DNA from: Acidobacteriota bacterium
GTDB lineage: Bacteria > Acidobacteriota > Blastocatellia > Chloracidobacteriales > Chloracidobacteriaceae
Assembly: GCA_016208495.1 (NCBI GenBank)
Contig: JACQXX010000091.1
Span: 62,001 to 126,000, forward strand
DNA: 64,000 bases
Reading direction: 5' to 3'
A program made the position numbers and the translations under genes. Within the stretch, counting starts at the first letter, position 1; each line of letters opens with the position of its first letter. The notes beneath the pieces were generated by a model, which saw nothing but the letters and a program-made list of their open reading frames with translations, had not been told where the DNA came from and did no database searches. Shown here in pieces: positions 35,718 through 44,435 of the stretch.

Positions 35718-36391
35718 CACACACGCTCCAAATTGTAGAGAGTCACGATGTTTTTGAGGACGGCAATCAGGAACGTGATGCCCATGCCGACAATGCTGCA
35801 GACTCCGCCAACATCATAGAGCAGGTATTTGTGACCCAAAATGGTTGAGAACGGGTGGGTGATCAAAAAGAAATTTCCAATCGCAAGTACAATCCGCAAC
35901 TCGGTTGGGCCAAACAACCCATAGGAAACATTGAACTTGCTCAGGGTATAAGCTGACAGATTCGAGTTAATCATCAGCATGTAGTACACCGTAAGCAACC
36001 CAAAAGCGACCCGTTCGCTCATATACCCCGAAACTGCCATTCCGCCAATTAAGAAGAAAAAACCAATCGTGTCGATGATGTGATCAACATAAAACCCATA
36101 TCGTGGGCGCTGTTTTTGCCGATGTCGAGCCAGTGAACCGTCCAAGCTGTCGCCAAACCAGTTGAGCAACAGACACACGTTCACCAGGGAAAGATAGAGC
36201 ACCGGGTTTGATTTACTGATCGAGTACAAGGCTCCGGCACCGACCAGGGCCAAAAACCCGAGCAAAGACAGGTGATCGGAATTGACCCAGCCCGGCAATT
36301 TTTGAACAAAAAACTGGATTGCCCGGCGTTCAAGCGGAGCGGTTAACCCCGCAAGCTGACGTTTCGCATCTTTGAAGTCTGATTTTTCCAT
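35717..36391 (-). CDS. CDP-alcohol phosphatidyltransferase
   Basis: A 224-residue integral membrane enzyme that moves a phosphatidyl group from a CDP-linked donor to an alcohol. The full signature D-x2-D-G-x2-A-R-x8-G-x3-D-x3-D is present (GDSLDGSLARHRQKQRPRYG, then FYVDHIID). Five to six hydrophobic helices follow. The acceptor cannot be read; coupling with a GtrA-type flippase points to a phospho- or glycolipid head group. ATG 36391. Confidence 0.87.
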   Translation of the reverse strand: MEKSDFKDAKRQLAGLTAPLERRAIQFFVQKLPGWVNSDHLSLLGFLALVGAGALYSISKSNPVLYLSLVNVCLLLNWFGDSLDGSLARHRQKQRPRYGFYVDHIIDTIGFFFLIGGMAVSGYMSERVAFGLLTVYYMLMINSNLSAYTLSKFNVSYGLFGPTELRIVLAIGNFFLITHPFSTILGHKYLLYDVGGVCSIVGMGITFLIAVLKNIVTLYNLERV

Positions 36392-36611
36392 GATTTTTCT
36401 GGGGTGAAACTGGAGTTGATTCCAAATGAAGACGGATCAATGATGAACGATGAACGATCTAACCACCTGTTGTTCAGGCAGATGGCATCTTCATACCTCA
36501 ATCATTCTCTTCATTACTGGTGTTGAAAGCCCAGGTCTGATGTCATCAACCATATCACGGTTGTCCTTTTCAACAATTCCACATTGCTTTGACCAAAAGG
36601 CGATTTCAACC

Positions 36612-37886
36612 ATGATGAAACTCTTCTCACTAAGCTTGTTTGTGGTCCTGCTGTTTACAACGACAGGTATCGCACAACATACAGGAACTGAAACGCAGTC
36701 AGGTAATTCTACATCTGAGGCTGCGGCTTCACCCAGTGGATCAACGCTGGTTGAGTTTGACCGACTGCGGTTAGAGGGATTTGCCGCTGTCTACAACCTT
36801 GACTACACCACGGCGAAAAAAGATTTCCGCCAGATGATCGAACTGGATCCAGAAAAACCCGCCGGCTATTTGTATGTGGCGAATGCTCTCTGGCTGGAAC
36901 AATTGAACAAAAGCCGCCGCCTGCAAATCGGTGTTTATAATGACGATTCGTTCTATTCAGAAACCAGGGAAACCATAGACCCCAAATTTGACAAGGAATT
37001 TCGCGATTTGCTGGCCACAGCCATTGCCAAAGCCGAGGCCCGATTGAAAACCACGCCCAAAGATCCCCAAACGTTGTATTTTCTTGGCGCCACCCACGGT
37101 GTGCTGGCAGCCTATGAAGCCACCGTTGCCCGGTCATTTATTTCAGCTCTCAAAAACGGAGATAAATCCGTGGACCTGCACCGCAAAGTGCTTGAACTTG
37201 ATCCCACGTTTATGGATGCCAACCTGACCATTGGTATGTACAACTATGTCGTTGGGTCACTCCCGTTGCCGGTCAAAGTGCTGGCTGCGATGGGAGGCTT
37301 TCGCGGCTCAAAGAAAAAAGGGCTGGCATTGCTTGAACAGGTCACTGAGCAGGGAACTTATGTCCCGGATGATGCCCGTGTCATTTTAACCGCGCTCTAT
37401 AAACGGGAAAAACGCTATTCGGATGCGCTTCGGCAACTGGAAGTCCTTGGAAAGAAATATCCAACCAACTACCTGGTGAAAATGGAAACCGCCGATTCGT
37501 TGATTCGGCTTGGAAAATATGATGAAAGCGTGAAGTTGTTTACCGAATTATTGGCCGACCCCCGAACGGCAGCTTCCCGTGATTTAATCGAGTATCAGTT
37601 TGCCGAAGCCCTGGCTGCCCAGGAGCGTGATACCGATGCGGCTCAACATTATGCCGCCGTGATTGCCTTCAAAAATGCCAATGCGGACCTGGTGACGCTG
37701 TCTCATCTTAAACTTGGTCAAATCAATGACATCTTGATGAAGCGTCCAGAAGCAGTAGTTCATTACAATAAAGTGTTATCGCGTAAAAACGTTTTTGATT
37801 CACAAGATCGAGCCAAGGAATGGTTGAAAAAACCGTTTGCTCGCACCAGAAATGATGCCAAACCAGACGCACCAGCCGAACCCTAG
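36612..37886 (+). CDS. Secreted TPR-repeat protein
   Basis: A 424-residue protein with a signal peptide (MMKLFSLSLFVVLLFTTTGI, then AQ). Several helical hairpin repeats follow, among them YNLDYTTAKKDFRQMIELDP, HRKVLELDPTFMDANLTIG and RYSDALRQLEVLGKKYPTNY. A frame open from 36450 would add 54 residues in front of the signal peptide, so I prefer ATG 36612 or 36615. Function unknown; similar proteins are scaffold-like exported proteins in Acidobacteria. The gene ends just before a GTGGTTA element. Confidence 0.8.
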   Translation: MMKLFSLSLFVVLLFTTTGIAQHTGTETQSGNSTSEAAASPSGSTLVEFDRLRLEGFAAVYNLDYTTAKKDFRQMIELDPEKPAGYLYVANALWLEQLNKSRRLQIGVYNDDSFYSETRETIDPKFDKEFRDLLATAIAKAEARLKTTPKDPQTLYFLGATHGVLAAYEATVARSFISALKNGDKSVDLHRKVLELDPTFMDANLTIGMYNYVVGSLPLPVKVLAAMGGFRGSKKKGLALLEQVTEQGTYVPDDARVILTALYKREKRYSDALRQLEVLGKKYPTNYLVKMETADSLIRLGKYDESVKLFTELLADPRTAASRDLIEYQFAEALAAQERDTDAAQHYAAVIAFKNANADLVTLSHLKLGQINDILMKRPEAVVHYNKVLSRKNVFDSQDRAKEWLKKPFARTRNDAKPDAPAEP

Positions 37887-37904
37887 CCAGGTGAAGAATG
37901 AAGA

Positions 37905-38012
37905 AAGTGGTTAGTGGTTAGTGATTAGTGGTTAGTGATTAGTGGTTAGTGGTTAGTGGTTAGAAATCAATACTTTCGAAGAACCACTAACCACTAACCA
38001 CTTTCTTCATTC
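37905..38012. repeat. GTGGTTA inverted element with 22-bp core
   Basis: GTGGTTAGTG/GTGATTA words (about 37908-37962), core AGAAATCAAT...CGAAGAA at 37962-37983, then ACCACTA words (37983-38002) and TTCATTC. The 3' end of the histidine-kinase gene is inside this element. Confidence 0.88.
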
Positions 38013-40240
38013 TGTCCTTTGGCCGTCCACTGCTTTAACACCCTGGTCAATTTATCCAGTGTCACTGGTTTGGAAAGGTAATCGTCCATTCCAACGGCAA
38101 GACATTTGGTCTGGTCTTCCTGGGTGGCATTTGCGGTCAGGGCCACAATTGGGATTCTGACGGCAGGTGAGCCTTCAGACGCGATTTGCTCAAGGCGGCG
38201 AATTTCAAGTGTCGCCTCAAACCCATCCATTTCAGGCATTTGACAGTCCATCAGCACCATATGATACGTGGATTGTTTGACGGCGTTGAGCGCTTCGGCC
38301 CCATTTGCCACCACATCTACCTGACATCCCAAATTTTCTAATAATTTTCGCGCCACTCGCTGGTTGGTTACATTGTCTTCGGCTACTAAAACCTGCAAAG
38401 GGGAAAGGGATTTAACTGCGGGCAGGGGGGCCATGGCCTGTAATTTGATGGTTGGAGGTTTGTGAGCCATTTTCAAGGCATTGCGCAAAATATTATAAAA
38501 GGTAGATTGATGAACCGGTTTCGTCAGGTAGTGCATTTGCTCAGCCCGAACCAACTCAAGCGCCTCCCGGTCTCCGAGTGGAATCATCATTACCAGCCGA
38601 AGGTAGTCCATAGATGGTTGAGCCCGAATGGTGCGAACCAGTTCGATGCCATCACCTTCGGCCAGCTTACGATCCAGGAGCACCACCCGAAACGGCATAC
38701 CCTGACGTTCAGCCTTTTGAAGACGAATGAAGGCTTCGCCAATTGTTGGAATCAGTTCGCAATTGATGCCATAGGTCTGGCAGTAGCCGCGCAGCACTTC
38801 ACCACAAACGGCATTATCTTCAACAATCAAAAGGTGTAAACCGGAGAGTTGGGAAGTTGTCACCAGTTCTGGATTGGGTGCTGTAATGTCAAATCGCGCC
38901 GTAAACCAGAAAGTACTTCCTTCCTTGAGTTGACTGGTGACCCCAATTTTCCCGCCCAGAAGTTCAACCAGTTGTTTGGAAATTGCCAGGCCAAGTCCGG
39001 TGCCTCCAAACTTGCGGGTGGTTGAACCATCTGCCTGAGTAAATGAGGTGAATAAGCGACTGAGCGTTTCAGGTGGAATTCCAATTCCTGTATCAACCAC
39101 TTCGAACTGAATCACAGCTTGACGCGCATCAGCCGGGGTTGCTGGCTGAACACGAACGAGAATCTGCCCCTGAGTTGTAAATTTAATGGCATTGTTGATC
39201 AAATTAACCAGAATTTGACGCAGTCGCAATGAATCACCGAAAAGCTGGGTGGGGACATCGGGATCAATTTGGACGATCAGTTCCAGGTTTTTCCGATGGG
39301 CAAATTCAGCCAGCAGATTGGTGACTGACTCAATTGTGTGTCGAAGGTCAAATTCAATTTTTTCAAGTTCCACCTTTCCGGCTTCAATTTTCGAAAAATC
39401 CAGAATGTCATTAATAATTGCCAGCAATGCGCGACTGGAGCCGTTGATCGTTTCAGCACATTCGCGTTGTTCTGGGGTGAGTTGTGATTCCAGTAACAAC
39501 TCAGCCATCCCAATAATGCCATTCATCGGAGTTCTGATTTCGTGGCTCATGTTGGCCAGAAACTCGCTTTTGGCAAGATTTGCCTGCTCGGCCTGGACTG
39601 TTGCGATCTCAAGTTCAGTTTTGCGGAATTCATTTTTGATTCTCAGTAATTCCAGTCGCTGATAAGTCCGCAAACGGGCTGCCTGTACGACAAATCCGAT
39701 AATCACAGCGCTGCAAAGTGTGAATGCAAAATGTCCCCAATCAGGGCCAGGTGGCGCCTGGCTTGCAACAAAAAACCATCCAATGAGGGAAAGACCTGCC
39801 AGAATCCAGTAATCCCGGATTGAAAGCAACAGGCATCCACTTCCAATAAGAGTTAGCAGGAGATTGGTGGTGTGTTTGGCTTCGGGAACAAACCACAAAT
39901 GCAGAAGACTGTTGATAACTGGAAGCAGGAAGATTCCAACCCCAACAGGCTGACTCCAGGCAACTGGAATAGTGTTGCGTCGGTGAGCTCCAAGGACAAC
40001 CGTGAGAAGGATTCCAGATATGAGAGCAACTGTAGAGAGGTACCTCGACGAAGGCGGAGGGACAAACCACCAGTGCAGCACTGCTACGAAATAGTAAAAG
40101 GCGCATAACCCGATGGAAACATACGGAATCCACTCCCAAACAACTGCATCAAGGGCATTTTTCAAATGATGGTTGCTCCCCGGAGGTGATTCGATCTTGA
40201 TGGTTTGACTCTGGTCAGAATAAAAAAATGAGAAAACCAT
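37994..40240 (-). CDS. Hybrid sensor histidine kinase with two receiver domains
   Basis: A 748-residue membrane kinase. An N-terminal block of six or seven hydrophobic helices (about 38-200) leads to a coiled coil, then the H-box [18 protein letters not shown] with phospho-acceptor H233. The ATPase domain follows (N-box [13 protein letters not shown]1 DTGIGIPP, G2 GGTGLGLAI). The first receiver has D523 (VVLLDRKL); the second has D665 ([12 protein letters not shown]) and the KP lysine. It resembles BarA-type hybrids but ends without an Hpt domain. The stop codon and last residues (NEESG) lie in the GTGGTTA element, so the C-terminus was set by the repeat. ATG 40240. Confidence 0.92.
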   Translation of the reverse strand: MVFSFFYSDQSQTIKIESPPGSNHHLKNALDAVVWEWIPYVSIGLCAFYYFVAVLHWWFVPPPSSRYLSTVALISGILLTVVLGAHRRNTIPVAWSQPVGVGIFLLPVINSLLHLWFVPEAKHTTNLLLTLIGSGCLLLSIRDYWILAGLSLIGWFFVASQAPPGPDWGHFAFTLCSAVIIGFVVQAARLRTYQRLELLRIKNEFRKTELEIATVQAEQANLAKSEFLANMSHEIRTPMNGIIGMAELLLESQLTPEQRECAETINGSSRALLAIINDILDFSKIEAGKVELEKIEFDLRHTIESVTNLLAEFAHRKNLELIVQIDPDVPTQLFGDSLRLRQILVNLINNAIKFTTQGQILVRVQPATPADARQAVIQFEVVDTGIGIPPETLSRLFTSFTQADGSTTRKFGGTGLGLAISKQLVELLGGKIGVTSQLKEGSTFWFTARFDITAPNPELVTTSQLSGLHLLIVEDNAVCGEVLRGYCQTYGINCELIPTIGEAFIRLQKAERQGMPFRVVLLDRKLAEGDGIELVRTIRAQPSMDYLRLVMMIPLGDREALELVRAEQMHYLTKPVHQSTFYNILRNALKMAHKPPTIKLQAMAPLPAVKSLSPLQVLVAEDNVTNQRVARKLLENLGCQVDVVANGAEALNAVKQSTYHMVLMDCQMPEMDGFEATLEIRRLEQIASEGSPAVRIPIVALTANATQEDQTKCLAVGMDDYLSKPVTLDKLTRVLKQWTAKGQNEESG

Positions 40241-40409
40241 GAACCAGCCTGTTGGCAGAAATAAATTGAGAGATAGAATGCCTGATAGTTTACTCCAATT
40301 GCCAGCTTTTGTGCCTCAAACCTTGCTTGCCGATGATCATTGATTTTTCGATCATCATGACTTCCCAGAACATCATCATCAGTTTTCTCACGAAAAGGAG
40401 ACTCATTTC

Positions 40410-41567
40410 ATGAGCCATTCTACTCCGAACACCATCCGTGAATGGACAGTTGATCTGATTCGAGAACATTGTGCGGGAGCTGCCCGCCTTGAGTTATGGA
40501 CCATCCCGCTGTATTTGTCGGTGGCATATTCAATTCAAGTGATGCCAGATCCGACCACTGGTCGCCCTGAATTAAAGGCGGTGAATTACCCGATATTGCC
40601 TGGAGGGTTGCCGGATTTTGAGTGGTTTCAAGGCAAACCTGAGCAGACCGCCCAGTTTGCCTTTAACAGCATTATGTCCATTGCCTTCCAGGAAATGCTC
40701 CATATCGAACTCGCGGCCAATTTGTGCAATGCCATTGGCGCCAGGGTTGATTTCATTGGGGAAGATGGGAGGTTTTTTCCAAAGTATGATCCTGATTCGG
40801 TTCCCTATATTGCGGTTCCGTCGGAATTGAGAGACCAGGTTCGGCTGGCTCCACTTAGCCTGGATTCAATCGGGTTGCTGACCTGGATTGAGCACTACCT
40901 GCCACGGGTTCCGTCGCCTCCATTGAGCACCCAGCCCCGAGATCAGTACCGGTCAATCGGCGAGTTCTACCATGCCCTCCAACACGGGGTGGACGTCATG
41001 TGGGAAGACCTGTACCCACAACAAGGAAGTCCAACGGTGACGGATCTCAAGCAAAAAGACGACTTTCAAACCGTCCTCCATCGCCGGCGACGGGACTGGA
41101 TTCTGGAGGATTATCAGTTCAGCGTCACCATTTCTGGGAATTCACATCAGGCCAGAAAACGTGCTGATTCGTTGATTCAGGCAATTATTTGTCAGGGGGA
41201 AGGAGCGACGGAAGGAAACCACTTGCAGGTCAACCCGGCCTATCAGCTCAAGCACGGCGATGCGACTGAAATCGCGCTTGATCGGTGGACGCATTGGGAG
41301 CGATTTTCACAAATTGAGGAGATTTTGAAAGTTGCTCGGATCGAGACGTTTCCTGTTCGCCCTGAATCTGAGGCCGGGCCCGAGCTTGAGTCATTACAAC
41401 AACAGCTTAATCAGACCTTAACTTCGTTTTTAGAGACACTGACAGCGAACTTCAGCACGGCTGAATCACTCAATTTAGATCCGATGGGAAGCCTGGGAAG
41501 TTTGATATACCAGGTTTGGAAGGCTGGTGGCGTCCCTGAACTGAAATATTGCCCAGGTTCAAAGTAA
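40410..41567 (+). CDS. Ferritin-like domain protein (VioB/RebD N-domain type)
   Basis: A 385-residue protein whose first 240 residues match the ferritin-like domain of iminophenyl-pyruvate dimer synthases. LELWTIPLYLSVAYSI is the first helix, and the metal-site helix is FQEMLHIELAANLCNAIGA with E95, H98 and E100. YLPRVPSPPL and FYHALQHGVDVMWEDLY follow. The VioB/RebD enzymes couple indole-pyruvate imines in violacein and rebeccamycin synthesis, but no such pathway is seen here, so a different oxidation or a stress role is possible. ATG 40410 has AAAAGGAG upstream. Confidence 0.8.
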   Translation: MSHSTPNTIREWTVDLIREHCAGAARLELWTIPLYLSVAYSIQVMPDPTTGRPELKAVNYPILPGGLPDFEWFQGKPEQTAQFAFNSIMSIAFQEMLHIELAANLCNAIGARVDFIGEDGRFFPKYDPDSVPYIAVPSELRDQVRLAPLSLDSIGLLTWIEHYLPRVPSPPLSTQPRDQYRSIGEFYHALQHGVDVMWEDLYPQQGSPTVTDLKQKDDFQTVLHRRRRDWILEDYQFSVTISGNSHQARKRADSLIQAIICQGEGATEGNHLQVNPAYQLKHGDATEIALDRWTHWERFSQIEEILKVARIETFPVRPESEAGPELESLQQQLNQTLTSFLETLTANFSTAESLNLDPMGSLGSLIYQVWKAGGVPELKYCPGSK

Positions 41568-41581
41568 GGCAAAACCAAAAA

Positions 41582-41615
41582 GAGCCACTCGTGCCCTTGC
41601 GGCACAGAGTGGCTC
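41582..41615 (-). terminator. Intrinsic terminator of the glycosyltransferase gene
   Basis: GAGCCACTC-GTGCC pairs with GGCAC-A-GAGTGGCTC around CTTGC. On the minus strand a TTTTTGGTTTT tract follows. It is 25 bp after the glycosyltransferase stop. Confidence 0.8.
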
Positions 41616-41639
41616 CTCACGAACATACTTTGAATTCCG

Positions 41640-42818
41640 CTAGCCTTGAATTAATTTGACGGCTGGTGCGGGGGGTGGGGACGGGATCAGAAGGGAAATT
41701 TCATTCACGATCCGTTTGGTGGCATCTGGAATGCCAAGCGCGGCAGCGGCTTGCTTCATCGCCAAATATTCGTCGGTGTCGTGTAATAATCGCCGGACAA
41801 TTGGAACGATATCATCCAGTCGTCGGAGCATCACGCCGGCATTGTATTCTTCAAGCAAATTGCCGGTTCCGGCTTCTTGCGGCATTGGCGGTGTCAGGCC
41901 ATCGGCAATAATTGGTAATTGTGAGGCGAGGGCTTCAAACGTGGTCAGGCCACCCAGTTTGGAAATCATCAGGCTCGACGCGCTCATCAAATGATCCATC
42001 CTGTCGGTATACCCAATCACGGAGATTGGGAAGCTGGCATGGCGAGCCATGGCTTTGGCTTCTTTTTCGAGCTTTTCGTTGCGCCCGGCCAGGAAAATCA
42101 TTTGCAGGTCAAGGTCAGCTTCAATCAGGGTGCTGTAAATTTGGGGAATGTTTCCGCCGCCAACCCAGCCAGCGTTGACAAAGACCGTGAATTTTTCAGG
42201 ATTGAGACCAAGTTCCAGTCGGGCAATCGCCGGATCGCGCTCGCTGACATCCTGGAATTTTGGATGAATCGGCATTCCGCAAATTCGAATTTTATCTTCC
42301 GGAATTCCAAAGGAAATCAGTTCCTGTTTGGCCCATTCGTGGGCGACGATATAGAGATTGACGTGGTCACCGCGCCAGCCACTCCAGGAGTTGCCACAGG
42401 GGTCCGTGACGACTGTCACCAGCGGGATTTTGTCCGCAAGCTTGAGTTCTTCGAGCATCCGGCTCAGGCAGTATTGAACCATCGGATGCACCGACACAAT
42501 GACATTGGGGCAATGTCGGTCAACCAGGCCGGAAAGATATTTTTTTCCGTGTTTGTAAACAAAAGGCCAGCGGTCTGGGTGGAACCGATTGACAAACCAG
42601 TGATAATGCTTGACGTATTTTTGCTGTGAACGCAGCAGTACGTTGTATAGCCCGGCCATGCGGCGTGTCAGCGAGTGGCTTTCTTCAAGCGCGTGGGCAA
42701 TATGCACGAGGAATGAAACACCGTCTACGACGTGCCCAAGCCCGGCTTCCAAAGCTCGCGCAGCGCTGGTGTGACCTCCACCGGTGTCAGAGGTCAATAT
42801 GAGGATCTTTCGTTCCAC
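41640..42818 (-). CDS. Glycolipid glycosyltransferase (MGDG synthase/UgtP type, GT28)
   Basis: A 392-residue glycosyltransferase related to diacylglycerol glucosyl/galactosyltransferases. The opening ILILTSDTGGGHTSAARAL is the MGDG_synth mark. VVTDPCGNSWSGWRGDHVNL is the middle, and the GT28 C-domain has FVNAGWVGGGNIPQIYSTL and the nucleotide-sugar site MISKLGGLTTFEALASQLP. The start is GTG 42818 with AAAGGAG six bases upstream. It probably uses UDP-sugar and diacylglycerol; sugar specificity cannot be read. Confidence 0.85.
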   Translation of the reverse strand: MERKILILTSDTGGGHTSAARALEAGLGHVVDGVSFLVHIAHALEESHSLTRRMAGLYNVLLRSQQKYVKHYHWFVNRFHPDRWPFVYKHGKKYLSGLVDRHCPNVIVSVHPMVQYCLSRMLEELKLADKIPLVTVVTDPCGNSWSGWRGDHVNLYIVAHEWAKQELISFGIPEDKIRICGMPIHPKFQDVSERDPAIARLELGLNPEKFTVFVNAGWVGGGNIPQIYSTLIEADLDLQMIFLAGRNEKLEKEAKAMARHASFPISVIGYTDRMDHLMSASSLMISKLGGLTTFEALASQLPIIADGLTPPMPQEAGTGNLLEEYNAGVMLRRLDDIVPIVRRLLHDTDEYLAMKQAAAALGIPDATKRIVNEISLLIPSPPPAPAVKLIQG

Positions 42819-43159
42819 GGATGCTCCTTTGGGGATGGTTGGAAGGTAAAATTCGAGCCCCCACTATACTGATAAATCCAGGAAACTCAAGGCTTTTCCG
42901 TTGAAAACCGGCTAGCAAACTGGATTTCTGAATGCCTGGCCAAAGCACTGGGTTCCGGGTTCTTTCAAGGGATGAGGGATGAAGGATGAGGGATGAAAAA
43001 AATCCCTTGTCATCTTGTCATTGGTCACCTTGTCATCTTGTCACCTTGTCACCCTGTCATCTTGCCCGGGTTCCAGGTTTTCGAAGGGTTTGTCCTTTAT
43101 GTCCTTTATGTCTTTTATGTCTTTATAAACCCGGAACCCGGAACCCGGAACCCTAAAGC
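42819..43159. repeat. Cluster of four repeat words
   Basis: GGGATGA/AGGATGA words (about 42970-42997), CTTGTCAT/CTTGTCAC words (about 43008-43062), GTCCTTTAT words (about 43090-43126) and AACCCGG words (about 43128-43155) follow one another. 42819-42969 holds only the glycosyltransferase upstream region. Confidence 0.8.
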
Positions 43160-43543
43160 CTACCCAACCCAGGCGATGGTTTCGATTTCCACCAGGACGT
43201 CTTTTGGCAATCTGGCAACTTCGACGGTAGAACGGGCTGGCGGGTTTTCCGAGAAAAACCGGCCATAGACTTCATTCATAGCCTGAAAATGGTTCATATC
43301 CTTGAGAAAAACCGTGGTTTTGACGACATTTCTCAGGCTGCCACCGGCAGCCTCAAGCACAGCGGTGATGTTGGTCAGCACCCGTTCGGTTTGGGCGGAA
43401 ATGTCACCTTCAACCACCTGGCTGGTGGTTGGATCAATGGCGATCTGACCTGAAGTAAATACAAACTGGCCGATGCGAACGGCCTGGACATAGGGCCCAA
43501 TGGCTTTGGGGGCATGTTCGGTATGAATGGTTTGACGTGACAT
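43160..43543 (-). CDS. ridA: RidA family enamine/imine deaminase
   Basis: A 127-residue RidA/YjgF protein that hydrolyses reactive enamines such as 2-aminoacrylate. Marks are [42 protein letters not shown] and the active-site [16 protein letters not shown]. The open frame continues 160 codons upstream, but that part is non-coding hairpin sequence; the family begins at ATG 43543 and the length is then standard. The stop is followed at once by repeat words. Confidence 0.93.
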   Translation of the reverse strand: MSRQTIHTEHAPKAIGPYVQAVRIGQFVFTSGQIAIDPTTSQVVEGDISAQTERVLTNITAVLEAAGGSLRNVVKTTVFLKDMNHFQAMNEVYGRFFSENPPARSTVEVARLPKDVLVEIETIAWVG

Positions 43544-43753
43544 AAACTTGTTTTTCGTCTCCTGATGGTTGTGATTCCCGCCGAAGCGGTCGCCTGCCAC
43601 TTTAAATTGTGCTGTGGAAGATTGGAACTGTTTTAGGGTGCCGGGTTTTCGAAGTGGGCGTGGTTCAAAGCAACAGCGCCCTTGCTCCATTTTGTTCAGG
43701 TGGCAGATTTTTTCATTGACAACTTCGGCTGGACTGTGGTTTTTTAAAGGTTC

Positions 43754-43880
43754 ACCGCGCAAGGCCAGTTGCCTTGTGCGGTTTTTCTTTTGCCCGGCAG
43801 GTTTTGCCGGGCAATTTACTGTTTTAGTACTGTGCCGCCTGCGCCAATCTAAGTGCAGGCGGCTTTTGCTTTTTTGGAAA
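43754..43880 (+). terminator. Three tandem intrinsic-terminator-like hairpins
   Basis: Hairpin 1: CCGCGCAAGGC/GCCTTGTGCGG with a CAGTT loop then T5 (43755-43786). Hairpin 2: TTGCCCGGCA/TGCCGGGCAA then TTTACTGTTTT (43790-43825). Hairpin 3: GCCGCCTGC/GCAGGCGGC then TTTTGCTTTTTT (43834-43875). All have T-tracts on the plus strand, though no plus-strand protein gene lies upstream. They may end a small RNA made from about 43600, or form an attenuated leader for the gene at 43892. Confidence 0.7.
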
Positions 43881-43891
43881 GGAATTTTTCT

Positions 43892-44308
43892 ATGTCGCAC
43901 CTGGCACTTTCTGCTCGCACCACTGACGAACTGATTCGAACCTTTGAAGCCGGCACGCTTGACCCTGAAACCTTCAGCCATGCCGACCATTTGCGGGTGG
44001 CGTTGTTTTATGTTGCCCGGCACCCATTTGAAGAGGCTCGTGACCGGTTCCGATCAACGCTGCTGAATTTCGTCAAAATTCATAACATTTCCGTCTACAG
44101 CGAGACGGTGACTCAGTTTTGGATGAAAAAGGTTTTTGCGTTTTGGCGCCAAAACCACGAAACAATGACCCCTCAGGCGCTCGAAGCTGAACTTGTGCGC
44201 CAGTTGGCCAATTCGCGGGTGATTCAGCAGCATTTCAGTCCAGAGTTATTGGCCACCGAACGTGCCAAAACCGAATGGGTTGAACCGGACCGCGAGCCGC
44301 TTGCATAA
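43892..44308 (+). CDS. Small conserved protein of unknown function
   Basis: A 138-residue soluble protein. The [20 protein letters not shown] stretch followed by [17 protein letters not shown] resembles a widespread uncharacterised family in which the same H-x2-HL...ET-x2-W layout recurs, but I cannot name it. ATG 43892 has GGAAAGGA upstream; a GTG at 43853 lies inside the third hairpin and is rejected. Its ribosome site directly follows the terminator-like hairpins, so read-through may control it. Confidence 0.65.
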   Translation: MSHLALSARTTDELIRTFEAGTLDPETFSHADHLRVALFYVARHPFEEARDRFRSTLLNFVKIHNISVYSETVTQFWMKKVFAFWRQNHETMTPQALEAELVRQLANSRVIQQHFSPELLATERAKTEWVEPDREPLA

Positions 44309-44435
44309 ATTGTTCAGAATTCAAGCGTTAGCTTGCCAAATCCTTCAAATTCAGGCTAAGTTCAGAGTTCCTCAACCGGAACTCTGAACCGTCAAACTCA
44401 TTCGTTTTCAGCCGCATTGTGGAGGTGAGAAAGGT

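Noticed and set aside
43544-44023. 160-codon N-terminal extension of RidA
   Set aside because: RidA proteins begin at ATG 43543; the extension covers hairpins and overlaps another gene.
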